Virus record (IMG/VR): IMGVR_UViG_3300050821_009611
Span: 1 to 51,648 of that record
Source of the DNA: a virus
DNA: 51,648 bases
Strand: one strand, 5' to 3'
Shown here: in pieces, positions 31,767 to 41,827 of the stretch
Position numbering within the stretch: position 1 is the stretch's first letter
Layout: every line of letters begins with the position of its first letter
Notes under the pieces: generated by a model
What the model saw: only the letters and a program-made list of their open reading frames with translations
What the model was told of the DNA's origin: nothing
Database searches by the model: none
Translations under genes and position numbers: made by a program

Positions 31767-31939
31767 GCGATTGGTGTGTTCCTGTTTTGGTTGGTGAGCG
31801 CGACGACGGTCCTTAGAAAGTTCGTGAACAAGATGACAGTCCGCGTGCCGATGATAGCGAGGACGGCGCGGACAGATACAGGCGCTTCTTGCCGTCTGGA
31901 TGCGTAGCTATTGGTTCCGTAGCCTGAGAAGCCGTACAT
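31763..31939 (-). CDS. small hydrophobic protein (58 aa)
   Basis: A short ORF with one hydrophobic helix (about residues 22-48, VRAVLAIIGTRTVILFTNFL) and a Tyr/Ser/Gly-rich N-terminus. It is supported by the 4-bp ATGA overlap with the next gene and by continuous coding density. Function unknown. Confidence 0.5.
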   Translation of the reverse strand: MYGFSGYGTNSYASRRQEAPVSVRAVLAIIGTRTVILFTNFLRTVVALTNQNRNTPIA

Positions 31940-31948
31940 GTCTTGTTG

Positions 31949-33199
31949 TTATTGTATGATTGCCGTGCCTTTTAGTATCCACGAGCCGATGAGCTGGAAG
32001 AGTGTGTTAAGGACGTTCGTCGGAACACTTTCAGCTCCGATAGAGTAAAACGTGGAAGGACTGCTCTGGTTATTGTATTCACTGAGAATCCATGACGATG
32101 AACGGATAACATGGGAAATTCTAAACTCATCTTCCAATCCGTTAAAGAAACGGCCGTTCGAAGAGTAGTTATCACCAAGGGTATAAAATTCAGTCGCGCC
32201 CGTTACGCGAATAGGTTGGCCGTCGGTGCTGACAGGAGAGTTGGCGTCTTCCGTGCCGTCAATGTATAGGTGTAACTTGTTAGCCGCAGAATCAAAGATC
32301 ATTGAAATTTGATGCCATGTTCCCGTGGTTAGGGTCGTAGCTGACGTAATGAAGAACGCATTTGCGGTCGAACCATTAGAGGTAGCGACGTAAAACCCGA
32401 TGCTTGAACCATTGGTCAATGCCTGAATGCCCCATGCGTGCGGCACAATTGCGCCATTGTCGTCGCCACGTTCAAAGAGATTGTTGGCAACCCCCGTCAA
32501 GCTGTTGGCATTAATCCATAATTGAATGGTGAGGCTTCCTTGTGTGGCGAAGTTCGCGGTTGATGCTGATTGTGCATAATCACTGCTGCCATTCCATGAC
32601 TGGCCGCCCGCAATTTTTGCCGTTGATGCTGTATTTGAAGTGTTCCGCTGTGAGGTTAGATTATCTGTGTTCGATGTTGAATCAAGGACTGTGGTGTTCG
32701 CCGCGTTATCTGATAAGTGGTAGACGCCTTTATAGTTTGTATCCCACGTTGAGCTTGGATGGCTTTGGTCGGTAGTGACCGACGCAGCATCATAACAGGC
32801 ATAAATGACCGTCCCAGCCAAAAGTGAAGGAACTTGCACCCAATCAACTAACGCACCTGTGCTTGAGGTATATTTTTCAGTTTCAAAGTTCAAATTGGAT
32901 ACTCCACAGTTGGCGATAGAGGTGGCAAAGACAAGATCGCATGGCTCCTGACTGCCGTTCGGCGCGGTGCAGAGATTTTGGATTCTAGCCGATCCGCCCG
33001 TGGACGATGCTTCCCATGAAGCGAGCGTCGAAGATACAAGCATCGGGAAGTTGGTGTTCGTGCCGGACGCCACCGTAGCCGTGCTGGTCACCGTGATCGC
33101 GCGGTAATAGGTGTAGGTCGAAGCGTGAGCGGCATGTGGCAATAAGAATACACTTATCGCGAGTAACAACCCTGAAGTGTAAATAAGGAACTTCTTCAT
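31949..33199 (-). CDS. secreted DUF2341 / LamG (concanavalin-like) protein (416 aa)
   Basis: A signal peptide of about 26 residues (FLIYTSGLLLAISVFLLPHAAHA) precedes a DUF2341 domain (YYRAITVTSTATVASG, NFPMLVSSTLASW, CYDAASVTTDQSHPSSTW) and a LamG-like domain (HLYIDGTEDANSP, FFNGLEDEFRISHVIRS). Such proteins bind carbohydrate and are common surface proteins in Parcubacteria. A signal peptide is odd for a virion protein, so it may be displayed on the infected cell. It starts 4 bp after the giant fibre gene. Confidence 0.75.
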   Translation of the reverse strand: MKKFLIYTSGLLLAISVFLLPHAAHASTYTYYRAITVTSTATVASGTNTNFPMLVSSTLASWEASSTGGSARIQNLCTAPNGSQEPCDLVFATSIANCGVSNLNFETEKYTSSTGALVDWVQVPSLLAGTVIYACYDAASVTTDQSHPSSTWDTNYKGVYHLSDNAANTTVLDSTSNTDNLTSQRNTSNTASTAKIAGGQSWNGSSDYAQSASTANFATQGSLTIQLWINANSLTGVANNLFERGDDNGAIVPHAWGIQALTNGSSIGFYVATSNGSTANAFFITSATTLTTGTWHQISMIFDSAANKLHLYIDGTEDANSPVSTDGQPIRVTGATEFYTLGDNYSSNGRFFNGLEDEFRISHVIRSSSWILSEYNNQSSPSTFYSIGAESVPTNVLNTLFQLIGSWILKGTAIIQ

Positions 33200-33203
33200 C
33201 TCA

Positions 33204-36200
33204 TTATGGGCAGCCAGTTGTCGAAGTTTGGATATTGCCTCCTGATGTGAAATCCCAGTAGATGATGGTTGACCCAGTCGCTACCGAAGGAGTCATCTCA
33301 ATACAGCCGGTGCGATACGATGAGGTGGCGGTGGACGTCGCGCCTATCATAAAAGTTGATGTCTGGTTCTTTGAACCCCAGATATAGAGTTGCGCCGTCG
33401 AGGTGGTCGTCGTGCCAACCGAGAGATTGCCGATGATCGCCGTGGATGTCGTACCGCCGACCGCAAGCACGCTCGACGTGCCCGTAAGGCCGTTTGAAGA
33501 ACCCCAGAATGGGTAGTAGTTCGTCGTGACGGGCGTCGTGGTCGAGATGCTGCCTGAACCGCCGCCGGCGGGCGTACCCGTCGCAACCAAGACGCCACTC
33601 GCGTTCGTCGCCACGAATGAGTTAGGCGCTATGGCAGAGCTGTAGATCGTGCCGCTTACCGACACGTTCCCCGTTTCGGTCGTCGTGCCCACCATGAAGT
33701 TTCCATCACTGCCGAACCGCCCCACTTCCCGCGTGCTAAAGCTCCCATGTGCTTCGGTTCTGAACTGGAGCGCACCCGATGTATCGTTATTCAATCCTGT
33801 CTCATCCACACCTTTTACACTGGCGAATGTCGTGCCGTCGCCTAAGTTGTCATAGACACCGCCCATGTTCAAACCACCGCCAACATTCTGCGTGAGTGCA
33901 TCAGTCGTATTCGCCGTTATCACCCCGTCAATCATGACAGGCGAGTAATAATCACCTGCGAAAATCGACCCGCTATTTACGACGGGAGTTCCAGCCGCGA
34001 TGTTACTGAGGTCGGTAAACGTGCCCGCGATATTGATGGTATTCGCGCCCGTCACATACCATCCATTGATCGTGATGTTTCCAATGTTCGTACCACCGCC
34101 TGGCATGGCATACGTCGTGTTGTTGCCGTAGATGTCATTGAGGAAGATATTATTGAGATAGCCTTTGCCCGTACCCGCGCCTCCCGTGCCGCATCCGCCG
34201 AACGTGTTGTCGCCATACAGCCGCACGTCCGACTTTGTGTTATCGAGGAATACTCCGTTCACGACCACATCGGTCGTCGTTGCGAAGGAAAGGGTGCTTG
34301 TCCCGCGCCGTGGCCCCGCGTACAAGCCAGCATCTTCGCAGGTGTTGAAGGCAAGCGCATCATCCGTACCCGCGTGGTCTTGGAAATTGTTAACGACGAT
34401 ATTATTGAGGTTTGACCAGAAGTGGATGCCGTCATTATTCTGGCCGCCTGCGTTGCCGTCAATCGTCTGCGTGAAGTTATTGATCACCGTACCCGTCGCA
34501 TTGCTCACGACTAGGCCGAAGTTCGAGGGGTCAATCATGTTGACGTTATTGATGAGCAAGTTTGTATATCCACCGAACCACATGCCGAACACCCACCATC
34601 CCGTTGACGTCGCGTTCTTCTCGTACGCATTGCCGTTATAGAGCGTCTGGTGACTGCTGTTCCCGTTCAAACTCAAATTCATAAGGCCAAAGTTGGACGT
34701 GGTCGTTGAGGCATAGTTGATGTTGTTGCCGATCATGATTTCATTCGTGGATGACGCCATATAGAAACCTGATGTGTTCTCATTCGCACCGACAATATAG
34801 ACGTTCGACGGTATGACGAGCGCGGTGCTCTGCCCGTAGCCCGTGGACGTCGAGAGTGTCTCGTTCACGTTGGAGATGAGGGATACACCGTCCATGAGGA
34901 GTGTGCCGCCGCCAAGGGAAGACAGTTTGTTAATGGCATTCTGGAGGCACACCGTATCATCCGTGCCGCCACCCGTTTGAATATTGGAGTTCTCGGCGCA
35001 TCCGTACTGCGCGGCATCAATGATATTTTTGGACGCGATAGCGGGAACGCTATTCAGCATGAGCGAGGATGAACCGAGGACGTTCACCGCGGAATTGAAC
35101 GTTGAAGTTGATGTCCAAACGAAAGGATAGGTTTGGTCTACCGTTCCTGTTTGGTTGCCGCCTGAGAGCGCCGTTACATTCCATCCTGCGCCGGAATGGA
35201 GGACGGTGGAAGAACCGCTGCCACCACTCGTTGAGGTGGAATATTTATTTCCATTGTTGTCGGTCAGATTACCAACGACCTGAGTGTTTCCGTTGATTGT
35301 CGTCGGACCAGTAAAGGTCCACGTCGCACCTTGCCACGTTCCCGTCGCATTTACGGGAGCCGCCTGACCAATGAGATGATGCGAGATAACTCCATGCGCT
35401 CCGGGATAGTTCGACATTTCAAAATCGATCGGGTAGAGGAATGATTGAGCGGTACTTGAATCTCCTGTTGCGGTTTCAAAGATACCTGTCCCTTGGAATC
35501 CGGGATAATTCTCCGTCGTCCAATCGGTAAACACACGGCTCGTGTCCGATGCCGTAAGCGACTGGGAAAACGTGCATTCTCCCTGACCCGACGTCGAAGC
35601 ATTGATCGGACAATTCTGTTCGATGATATTGTATTCCTGCGTGGTCGTAGCTCCGCTTGCGGGGCTGTTGCCCGTCACGGGGCCGATGTTAAGGAAGGCA
35701 TTGCCGTCAACCGAAATAGGATAGGCGACCGTTCCTGATGGGTTGACATTCGTGATTTGGAGCGTGCTTGATATGGTCGCATTTGTCGTTGTTACATTAC
35801 CGGTGTTCAGGATTCCCACGTTAGAATTCAACACGCTATTTGCGGTGATCGTATTACCCGAAACTGTGAATGGCGTTGAGGTCTGGAAGTTGCTGAAACG
35901 GAATGTGAAATGATTCTGCCCGTCGGTCGAGGTTGAATAGCCGCCGTCCTGCGTCCATATCTGCCCCGGTTGCATGATGGGAGACGTCCCTATGGCATAT
36001 TTGATCGTTTCCGAAGCTCCTGCCACAAACTGCACGGTATTCGTAGAGATGTTCTCGAACATCGTGAACGATTGGGCGGGGAACGTACCCGCGCATGGGG
36101 CTTGCAGGATGCCCGACAGATTAGGGAACGTGATAGTAATGCCCGATGTCGTATTTTGGGCTACAGCATAATTCGCCCCGCAGAATGTTGAGGTGGAAAC

Positions 36201-38258
36201 CGTCGTCGTCGTATTGAAGATGCTTACGTTCCCTGCGACGCCACCCCATACCAAGCTGGCCGCCTGCACCACGTTTGCGGAGTTAGTTTGCACGACGTTG
36301 CCCGTCCAATTCCCGCCACCGTCGATAATTTGGCTCCCGTTGTCCGTAATGCCTCCCGCCGCCTGTCCAAGCTGGGAATTACCAAGAGCCGAACCCGAAG
36401 TCCAGAGTGGCAACGTATTCGCTACGCCCGCCGAAGACGTGGTTACAGTTCCCGTACAGGTTGAACTGATCGTCGTTCCGTCGAACGTGATACAACCTCC
36501 GACTCCCGCAAACGTAATGTTGTGGTTACCATCAGCGCGGAGCAACTGCGACGTAAGGGCCGGAATCGTAACGGTGCTATCAAAGTTGATAGTTCCTGTG
36601 GTTACTGAAATATGCCCGTTGCTCCCGTCGTGGGAAATGTCGAGCGATTGTGTAAAGTTCTGGCTTCCAATGCGCAACTTTTCATTATGGGTCGTACTCC
36701 ATACATTGACATTTCCCGTCGTGCCGAGTGGTCGAAGCTGAAGTGAACCCGTGCTCACGTCCAATTCGGTGTTATTGCCATCGTAAGTCAAATCGGCATA
36801 GTCAGTGCCATTGGGGGCAACAAGCGTAAGGATAGGGAATGCGGTTCCTACGCCGATAATACGAAAATCCGTATATCCACCTGCGCCTCGGTTCTGGCGC
36901 ATGACAAACGCATCGGTGCCGCTTGCTTGCCCTTCAAGGATAAGCGTGGATGAACCAAGCGCTGCGGTGGTTGCCAGTTGATTTATGAATAGTGCCGCCG
37001 CTGACGTGCTGTTCGCAATGACATTCACCGTACCGGTTACATTCACAGTTCCCGAGGCGTTAAGGCCTTGCAAGAATTTTTCTAACGCACTCCATGAGGC
37101 GGCATAGGTCGTGTCAAGCGATGCCGTGGCATTGACGCCAACTTGGATGACGGAAACGCCATTCGTTCCATAGATGTTCGTTGACGATGCGCCCCCTGAT
37201 GGCGTGGCACACGAAATGGTGCCGGTGGGGGATATGGTCGAAACGAACTGGTTGCCGGCACATCCAGACGAAAGATTGAGGATGAGCGTCGTGGTCGCGC
37301 CAGAAATAGTAGAGGTGAGGCCGGCGCCTGGCACGATGAAGTATCCAGCTGACGTATTGCCGTTCACCGATGGCCAGATCACGCCTAGCGATGAGGATGA
37401 GATTGTCACGGCTCCGCTCGACCCGTTCACTGAGGAAACAAACACCGTGCTTGATGCAAGGTAATCTGACGCCGGCGGTATCGTGAGCTTTATCTGGTTG
37501 CCGTTCTGAACCGTGACGTTGAACAATTGCGATTGCGTCGAAGTGACGATGGTGATGCTCGATGTGGCAAGGCCTTGAAGTGTCTGAATGGCCGACGTAA
37601 GAAATCCCCTGTCGTTCACAAACTGGGAAATCGAGGTTGTTGCAAATCCTATCGCTCCCGTTCCCGAGATGGTTATCTGGTTTGCGACTCCGGAATAGCC
37701 GATGTTAGAGCGTGCAGACGAGGTGCTCGTAAGGTCGGAGAGGTTGTTGCCTGCGACGAGGAAAAACCCGGCGTTCTGTAGCGCCGCTGAACCCAAACCA
37801 AGATTGGCCCGCGCGGTAGATGTATTGGTGACGTCGCTCAAGTTGTTGGCCGCAATGAGATAGAGACCGTTGTTCGCCCAGATGCCGATTGAGGTTGTCG
37901 CCGGCTGGACCTCGATAGTGTTGCCGCTAGGGTTCGTCACCTTGACGAATGTGCCGTCGCCAATGATGGAAAATGTTGTCGAAGCCCCGGTCACGGGCGA
38001 GATGGTGACGGCGCCACCAGCAGCGTTCAGTGTTATCGTGCCGGAACCATTCACGATGGTCATATTCGTGCCAGGTGTGAGCTGTGCTGGCGTATAGCTT
38101 CCCGCGCCATTGCCGATCGGTAGAGTGCCTGACGCCGGAGTGATGCTCGTGCCCGTGCCGCCGACGCCGGTCGGGAACGGGGCTGCGAACGAAACGCCGC
38201 AAATCTGGGCGACGATGGCGATACCGAAGGCGATGGCTATGGTGCGAAATGTTTTCAT
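33204..38258 (-). CDS. giant fibre-like protein with beta-helix (pectate-lyase-like) domain (1684 aa)
   Basis: The largest gene. An apparent signal peptide (residues 1-25) is followed by long Ser/Thr/Asn/Gly-rich repeats. At about residues 1080-1400 there is a right-handed beta-helix resembling pectate lyase/GH28 depolymerases (DDTVCLQNAINKLSSLGGGTL, NNDGIHFWSNLNNIVVNNF, AGTDDALAFN). Short stem repeats with TSTFMIG follow to the end. It may be a polysaccharide-degrading receptor-binding fibre. Signal peptides are atypical for such fibres. Confidence 0.65.
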   Translation of the reverse strand: MKTFRTIAIAFGIAIVAQICGVSFAAPFPTGVGGTGTSITPASGTLPIGNGAGSYTPAQLTPGTNMTIVNGSGTITLNAAGGAVTISPVTGASTTFSIIGDGTFVKVTNPSGNTIEVQPATTSIGIWANNGLYLIAANNLSDVTNTSTARANLGLGSAALQNAGFFLVAGNNLSDLTSTSSARSNIGYSGVANQITISGTGAIGFATTSISQFVNDRGFLTSAIQTLQGLATSSITIVTSTQSQLFNVTVQNGNQIKLTIPPASDYLASSTVFVSSVNGSSGAVTISSSSLGVIWPSVNGNTSAGYFIVPGAGLTSTISGATTTLILNLSSGCAGNQFVSTISPTGTISCATPSGGASSTNIYGTNGVSVIQVGVNATASLDTTYAASWSALEKFLQGLNASGTVNVTGTVNVIANSTSAAALFINQLATTAALGSSTLILEGQASGTDAFVMRQNRGAGGYTDFRIIGVGTAFPILTLVAPNGTDYADLTYDGNNTELDVSTGSLQLRPLGTTGNVNVWSTTHNEKLRIGSQNFTQSLDISHDGSNGHISVTTGTINFDSTVTIPALTSQLLRADGNHNITFAGVGGCITFDGTTISSTCTGTVTTSSAGVANTLPLWTSGSALGNSQLGQAAGGITDNGSQIIDGGGNWTGNVVQTNSANVVQAASLVWGGVAGNVSIFNTTTTVSTSTFCGANYAVAQNTTSGITITFPNLSGILQAPCAGTFPAQSFTMFENISTNTVQFVAGASETIKYAIGTSPIMQPGQIWTQDGGYSTSTDGQNHFTFRFSNFQTSTPFTVSGNTITANSVLNSNVGILNTGNVTTTNATISSTLQITNVNPSGTVAYPISVDGNAFLNIGPVTGNSPASGATTTQEYNIIEQNCPINASTSGQGECTFSQSLTASDTSRVFTDWTTENYPGFQGTGIFETATGDSSTAQSFLYPIDFEMSNYPGAHGVISHHLIGQAAPVNATGTWQGATWTFTGPTTINGNTQVVGNLTDNNGNKYSTSTSGGSGSSTVLHSGAGWNVTALSGGNQTGTVDQTYPFVWTSTSTFNSAVNVLGSSSLMLNSVPAIASKNIIDAAQYGCAENSNIQTGGGTDDTVCLQNAINKLSSLGGGTLLMDGVSLISNVNETLSTSTGYGQSTALVIPSNVYIVGANENTSGFYMASSTNEIMIGNNINYASTTTSNFGLMNLSLNGNSSHQTLYNGNAYEKNATSTGWWVFGMWFGGYTNLLINNVNMIDPSNFGLVVSNATGTVINNFTQTIDGNAGGQNNDGIHFWSNLNNIVVNNFQDHAGTDDALAFNTCEDAGLYAGPRRGTSTLSFATTTDVVVNGVFLDNTKSDVRLYGDNTFGGCGTGGAGTGKGYLNNIFLNDIYGNNTTYAMPGGGTNIGNITINGWYVTGANTINIAGTFTDLSNIAAGTPVVNSGSIFAGDYYSPVMIDGVITANTTDALTQNVGGGLNMGGVYDNLGDGTTFASVKGVDETGLNNDTSGALQFRTEAHGSFSTREVGRFGSDGNFMVGTTTETGNVSVSGTIYSSAIAPNSFVATNASGVLVATGTPAGGGSGSISTTTPVTTNYYPFWGSSNGLTGTSSVLAVGGTTSTAIIGNLSVGTTTTSTAQLYIWGSKNQTSTFMIGATSTATSSYRTGCIEMTPSVATGSTIIYWDFTSGGNIQTSTTGCP

Positions 38259-38818
38259 TGGTATTGTGCAACGTGCGGCTGTCCAGACAAGGACGCCGGT
38301 GGTGGAGTTATATAAGTAATCGTAGTGCCTGACAGCGTATAGTCAATACCCTGCTCCTGCTCCTGTCGCGCCAGACGGAGATGCATGGAGTTGGCATCGA
38401 ACGGAGTTATCGCGCCGTTAAGCGTAAAGGTCACATTCGAACCGTCGATCGTGCCATTCACCGTGACCAGCCGCGTCGGTTTCTGGAGGTTGTTGCCGAT
38501 GTCCGTGATCATCTTCGCCGTAATGCCAAGAATCATCTGGTACACCTTGCCGGCGGTATTCTTCGTGGATGCCGAGCGCGGACCTTCCGCCGCGCGGGTG
38601 ATTGTGAGCGTATTACCGGACACGTTCGTTACGCGGACGATCTCGGAATTCGGATCGTCGGACGGGTCGGAGTAGTCGGTGCTGTTCCACCAGGTCATGT
38701 TGAAAGGCGTAGCGGGAAGCGATGAACCGCCAGAAGAAAGCACGATAGATGTCGCGGCTTGGTCGTAGCCGGTGCTCACGGTAACCTTGATGAAATTTTG
38801 TACAGCGTCTAATGCCAT
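38255..38818 (-). CDS. fibre adaptor-like protein (187 aa)
   Basis: A beta-rich protein, with IKVTVSTGYDQAATSIVLSS at the start, ITRAAEGPRSASTKNTAGK in the middle and FTLNGAITPFDANSMHL later, a pattern I associate with phage fibre-attachment or collar proteins. It overlaps the giant fibre start as ATGA, so the two are coupled. No signal peptide. Confidence 0.55.
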   Translation of the reverse strand: MALDAVQNFIKVTVSTGYDQAATSIVLSSGGSSLPATPFNMTWWNSTDYSDPSDDPNSEIVRVTNVSGNTLTITRAAEGPRSASTKNTAGKVYQMILGITAKMITDIGNNLQKPTRLVTVNGTIDGSNVTFTLNGAITPFDANSMHLRLARQEQEQGIDYTLSGTTITYITPPPASLSGQPHVAQYQ

Positions 38819-38819
38819 G

Positions 38820-39470
38820 TTATGCGGCTAACAATTCGCGGCATTGTTCGACGACAATGGTTTCGTCGCGCTTCTTTTTCCCGTGGCAAGTGCAGCAGAG
38901 AGTTTGAAGATTGTGCATGGAGTTATCGTGGGAGATGCGATACAAAACGATGTGATCAACCTGAAGAGGTTGCCCGAACTGTTCACTATGCTGCCATTCA
39001 GTCATGTCACATTGGACGCACATAAAACCGTCGCGCTGCCGGACACGAAGCTTTGTCTGATTCCAATCTTTACCACGCCACCAAATCTTGCCACCTTGAT
39101 ATAGATGGTGAAGTTTTCCGAACCTGCCGCGCATCCAATTACTTTCGAGCTTGGCGGCGCTAATCTTGGCGCGCGACTCCTCGCGCTTGGCTGGGTTGTT
39201 GTCGCCCGCAATCCTTGAATTTGAAATCCCACGACGCCATTCTTGTGCTTCCAGAGTTGCGTGTGCAGCTCTCACAATCTCCGAACGGTCTACGAGGTTA
39301 TGTTCATATCGGTACAGGAGTGCCTCGCGCATGCTGCAAAAACACTTTCGTTTTGCTCGTGTCGTGCTGCGCAGCAAATTAGCGCCACAGTAGGCACACA
39401 CTACATGAACGCGCTTCAGCGTTGTGATTCGACCTCGCCATGCATACGGTATTCGAGTGATAGTTTGCAT
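38820..39470 (-). CDS. second HNH endonuclease (216 aa)
   Basis: An N-terminal Cys4-like region (CAYC ... C ... C) and NUMOD-like linker precede an HNH domain with CVQC, LQVDHIVLYRISHDN and LQTLCCTCHGKKKR. It is a free-standing homing nuclease between portal and fibre genes. It is not closely similar to the HNH protein at 18.4-19.1 kb, so this is probably a separate acquisition. Confidence 0.85.
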   Translation of the reverse strand: MQTITRIPYAWRGRITTLKRVHVVCAYCGANLLRSTTRAKRKCFCSMREALLYRYEHNLVDRSEIVRAAHATLEAQEWRRGISNSRIAGDNNPAKREESRAKISAAKLESNWMRGRFGKLHHLYQGGKIWWRGKDWNQTKLRVRQRDGFMCVQCDMTEWQHSEQFGQPLQVDHIVLYRISHDNSMHNLQTLCCTCHGKKKRDETIVVEQCRELLAA

Positions 39471-39478
39471 TGAAGTGT

Positions 39479-41827
39479 TTATATTTCGATATCTTCAGGA
39501 CGGATCATGCACATACAATTTGGATGAATTGGAGGATTTTCGACGTCCCCATAATCCAGTGACATGGTCTGCGCACTGTCGCCTTCACCAACTGTCAACG
39601 AGTCGCCGTTGTTGAAAAAGTTATCGTCGATCGGAATAACCTTTCCATCCATTTCTTGGCAGTACGCACACACTTTGGCGTTCTCTGCCGTATACCACCG
39701 GACTGTCTTCACGACGCCCGACTGCTGCCATGCGGTCTTCAATGCGTCGTTTGCCGTGCGGAATGATTCTGTCTTTGCGACCACCGCCGCGCGCTTCTCG
39801 TCGCTCCACTCGTAGATCTGCTCCACGCGCTTCGTGATATCTGCCAACGATTCCCCTGCCTGAACGCCGTCGTTGATGTGGCTTTCGAGCGTTGCAAGCG
39901 TCGTCTGTTGGTAGCTCTCGGACATCATCTGCACGGACCGCTTTACTGCCGCGCGGGTCGTATCGGTGAAGTCGAACGTCGCGCCGACTTCGGCGGCGGC
40001 GTGCTTCGCCTGTTCTCCGAAAAGCGTTTCCATCGTCGGGGTAAGTGCGTCAACGGTAATCGAAATCCATTTGTCGATGTTGAAAAGGTCGGCGGGATTG
40101 ATGCCCTTCGTGACGGCTCCCGGAAGATTCTCCAGCACTTGCGCCTTCTGCTCGCCATTGATCTTGCGGACAGTATCCGCGATGTCCTTCTCGGCCGCTT
40201 GGACATACTCGCTCCATTCCTTCCATCGCGTTTCATCCTGCTCTTTCGTGGAGATGAACTTCTTGCTGGGCTGGTCGAGCTTGGCTTTGAGCGCGGCCCT
40301 GATCTTCGCCGTAAGCTCGTCCCGCATCTCGGCCCGCTTTTTGGCGAGTTTCTGGAGCTTCGTCCGTGCCGGCCGGAATGCGACACGAAGCCCGTTCGCG
40401 GCCTTCGTATGGTTCGGCTTGATGTCCTTGCGGACGGCTTTTGAATTAGGGTCGCCGCCTTCGGGTTTGGGGGTAACATCGCCCTCGCCCTGCGGTGAGC
40501 CAACGGGCGCCATTGTGGTTGGCGCCATAAGCGTGTCGCCGCCTTCGACCGGCCCCAATCCCATGAATTCGTCGCGGGCTTCATTCACGGTAAGCACCGG
40601 CTGGCCGCCGACGACAGTCTTCATTTCCTCATTGCGCGCGGCTTTGTCTTCCGGCACCGGGTCGATGAAGCTCGTGTAGAGGTCATCGCCGTAACGGGGG
40701 ACAAGGCCGTCATTGATCGTGCCGCAAATCAAGATCATGTGCGGCTTGACAACACGCTTGCTGAATACGTAGTCCGCGGTTTCAGCCGTGGCCCTGTTCG
40801 TGTCCGATTCCGCTGTGCCGAGGATCGTGCGCGAAACGCCGAACATGGCGAGCGTGCGCTCCTTGCCGTCCTCCGAAAGGTTCTTGAAGTCCATATCCTT
40901 CGGGCTTGAGCCGGTAGGAGACCACTTGACCCCTTTCGGCAGTATGCCGATGCGGTTCATGTTGGCGACGCCCTGATGGACGTCGGCAAAGCCAATCTTG
41001 AGGGATTCCATCTGGGTTTCCGCAATCATTTCTGTTTCGAGGAACCCCGCCGGGCGTGCGCCATTTATAAAAAATAATCTGTTAAACTCCTGCGCGTAGT
41101 GGTCGTTGTCGATGAACTCGGCACCGGCTTCGGTCGGGCTGTAACCCTCAAAGAAGTTGGCGACGTTCGGAAGCCGGAAATGCAAAACCTCATAGGGCTT
41201 GAACACCGTCTCGTAGGTAAGCAGCTTCATGCGATAGCCCATGAGCTGGTGCGGCCATGAGCGCCGGTCGATGACCGGATGTACTTTTGCGGCTGGCATG
41301 AGATGGATCGCTTTCGGCTTGTCTAGCGGCCCGTTCACGCCTTCGAGATACCAGTAGGTGTTTCCTTGAAGGTCAAGCAGGGCGGATGTCAGGTATTTGA
41401 GCTCAAGGCCGCTCATGTTGTCGTTCGGCGCATCAAGCAGGCTGAGCAGGTCATGGTCTTCCTGTTCCTCGTGGTCATCACCATCGACTTTGAACAGCCG
41501 CCAGTCGATCGCCATCACCTCGCGGGCTTTAGCGTTAACGGCCGCATAGACGAACCCTTTGTTGTTACCGAGGAGGCGTTCCTGGTCGATAGAATTGCCT
41601 CCGCCCGGCCGCTCGATGACAAACTGGTTGCCGGAGCCGCCCGAGAACTCGCCGAACTGGCTGCGGCCGTCCTTCGTCTTAACGGTTCTCACAACGCCAT
41701 AGCGCGTCATCCGGATTCCGCCCTGCTCCTGTTCGTAGAGCTCGGGATGGATGACGGCGGAAAATCCGCGCGTCAGGCGCGCTCTCCAGCTCGGCTTGTT
41801 GTTGGCGTTGAGGGAAGGCGAGGGCAT
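39479..41827 (-). CDS. portal protein fused to MuF-type head morphogenesis protein (782 aa)
   Basis: Residues about 60-430 are an HK97-type portal (VNAKAREVMAIDWRLFKV, QGNTYWYLEGVNG, EVLHFRLPN, GIGILPKGVKW-like KGVKWSPTG). Residues about 500-782 are a helical MuF domain ending in CAYCQEMDGKVIPID and PPIHPNCMCMI. In most phages the two are separate genes. Fusion fixes MuF copy number to the 12 portal subunits. No Shine-Dalgarno precedes the start. Confidence 0.88.
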   Translation of the reverse strand: MPSPSLNANNKPSWRARLTRGFSAVIHPELYEQEQGGIRMTRYGVVRTVKTKDGRSQFGEFSGGSGNQFVIERPGGGNSIDQERLLGNNKGFVYAAVNAKAREVMAIDWRLFKVDGDDHEEQEDHDLLSLLDAPNDNMSGLELKYLTSALLDLQGNTYWYLEGVNGPLDKPKAIHLMPAAKVHPVIDRRSWPHQLMGYRMKLLTYETVFKPYEVLHFRLPNVANFFEGYSPTEAGAEFIDNDHYAQEFNRLFFINGARPAGFLETEMIAETQMESLKIGFADVHQGVANMNRIGILPKGVKWSPTGSSPKDMDFKNLSEDGKERTLAMFGVSRTILGTAESDTNRATAETADYVFSKRVVKPHMILICGTINDGLVPRYGDDLYTSFIDPVPEDKAARNEEMKTVVGGQPVLTVNEARDEFMGLGPVEGGDTLMAPTTMAPVGSPQGEGDVTPKPEGGDPNSKAVRKDIKPNHTKAANGLRVAFRPARTKLQKLAKKRAEMRDELTAKIRAALKAKLDQPSKKFISTKEQDETRWKEWSEYVQAAEKDIADTVRKINGEQKAQVLENLPGAVTKGINPADLFNIDKWISITVDALTPTMETLFGEQAKHAAAEVGATFDFTDTTRAAVKRSVQMMSESYQQTTLATLESHINDGVQAGESLADITKRVEQIYEWSDEKRAAVVAKTESFRTANDALKTAWQQSGVVKTVRWYTAENAKVCAYCQEMDGKVIPIDDNFFNNGDSLTVGEGDSAQTMSLDYGDVENPPIHPNCMCMIRPEDIEI

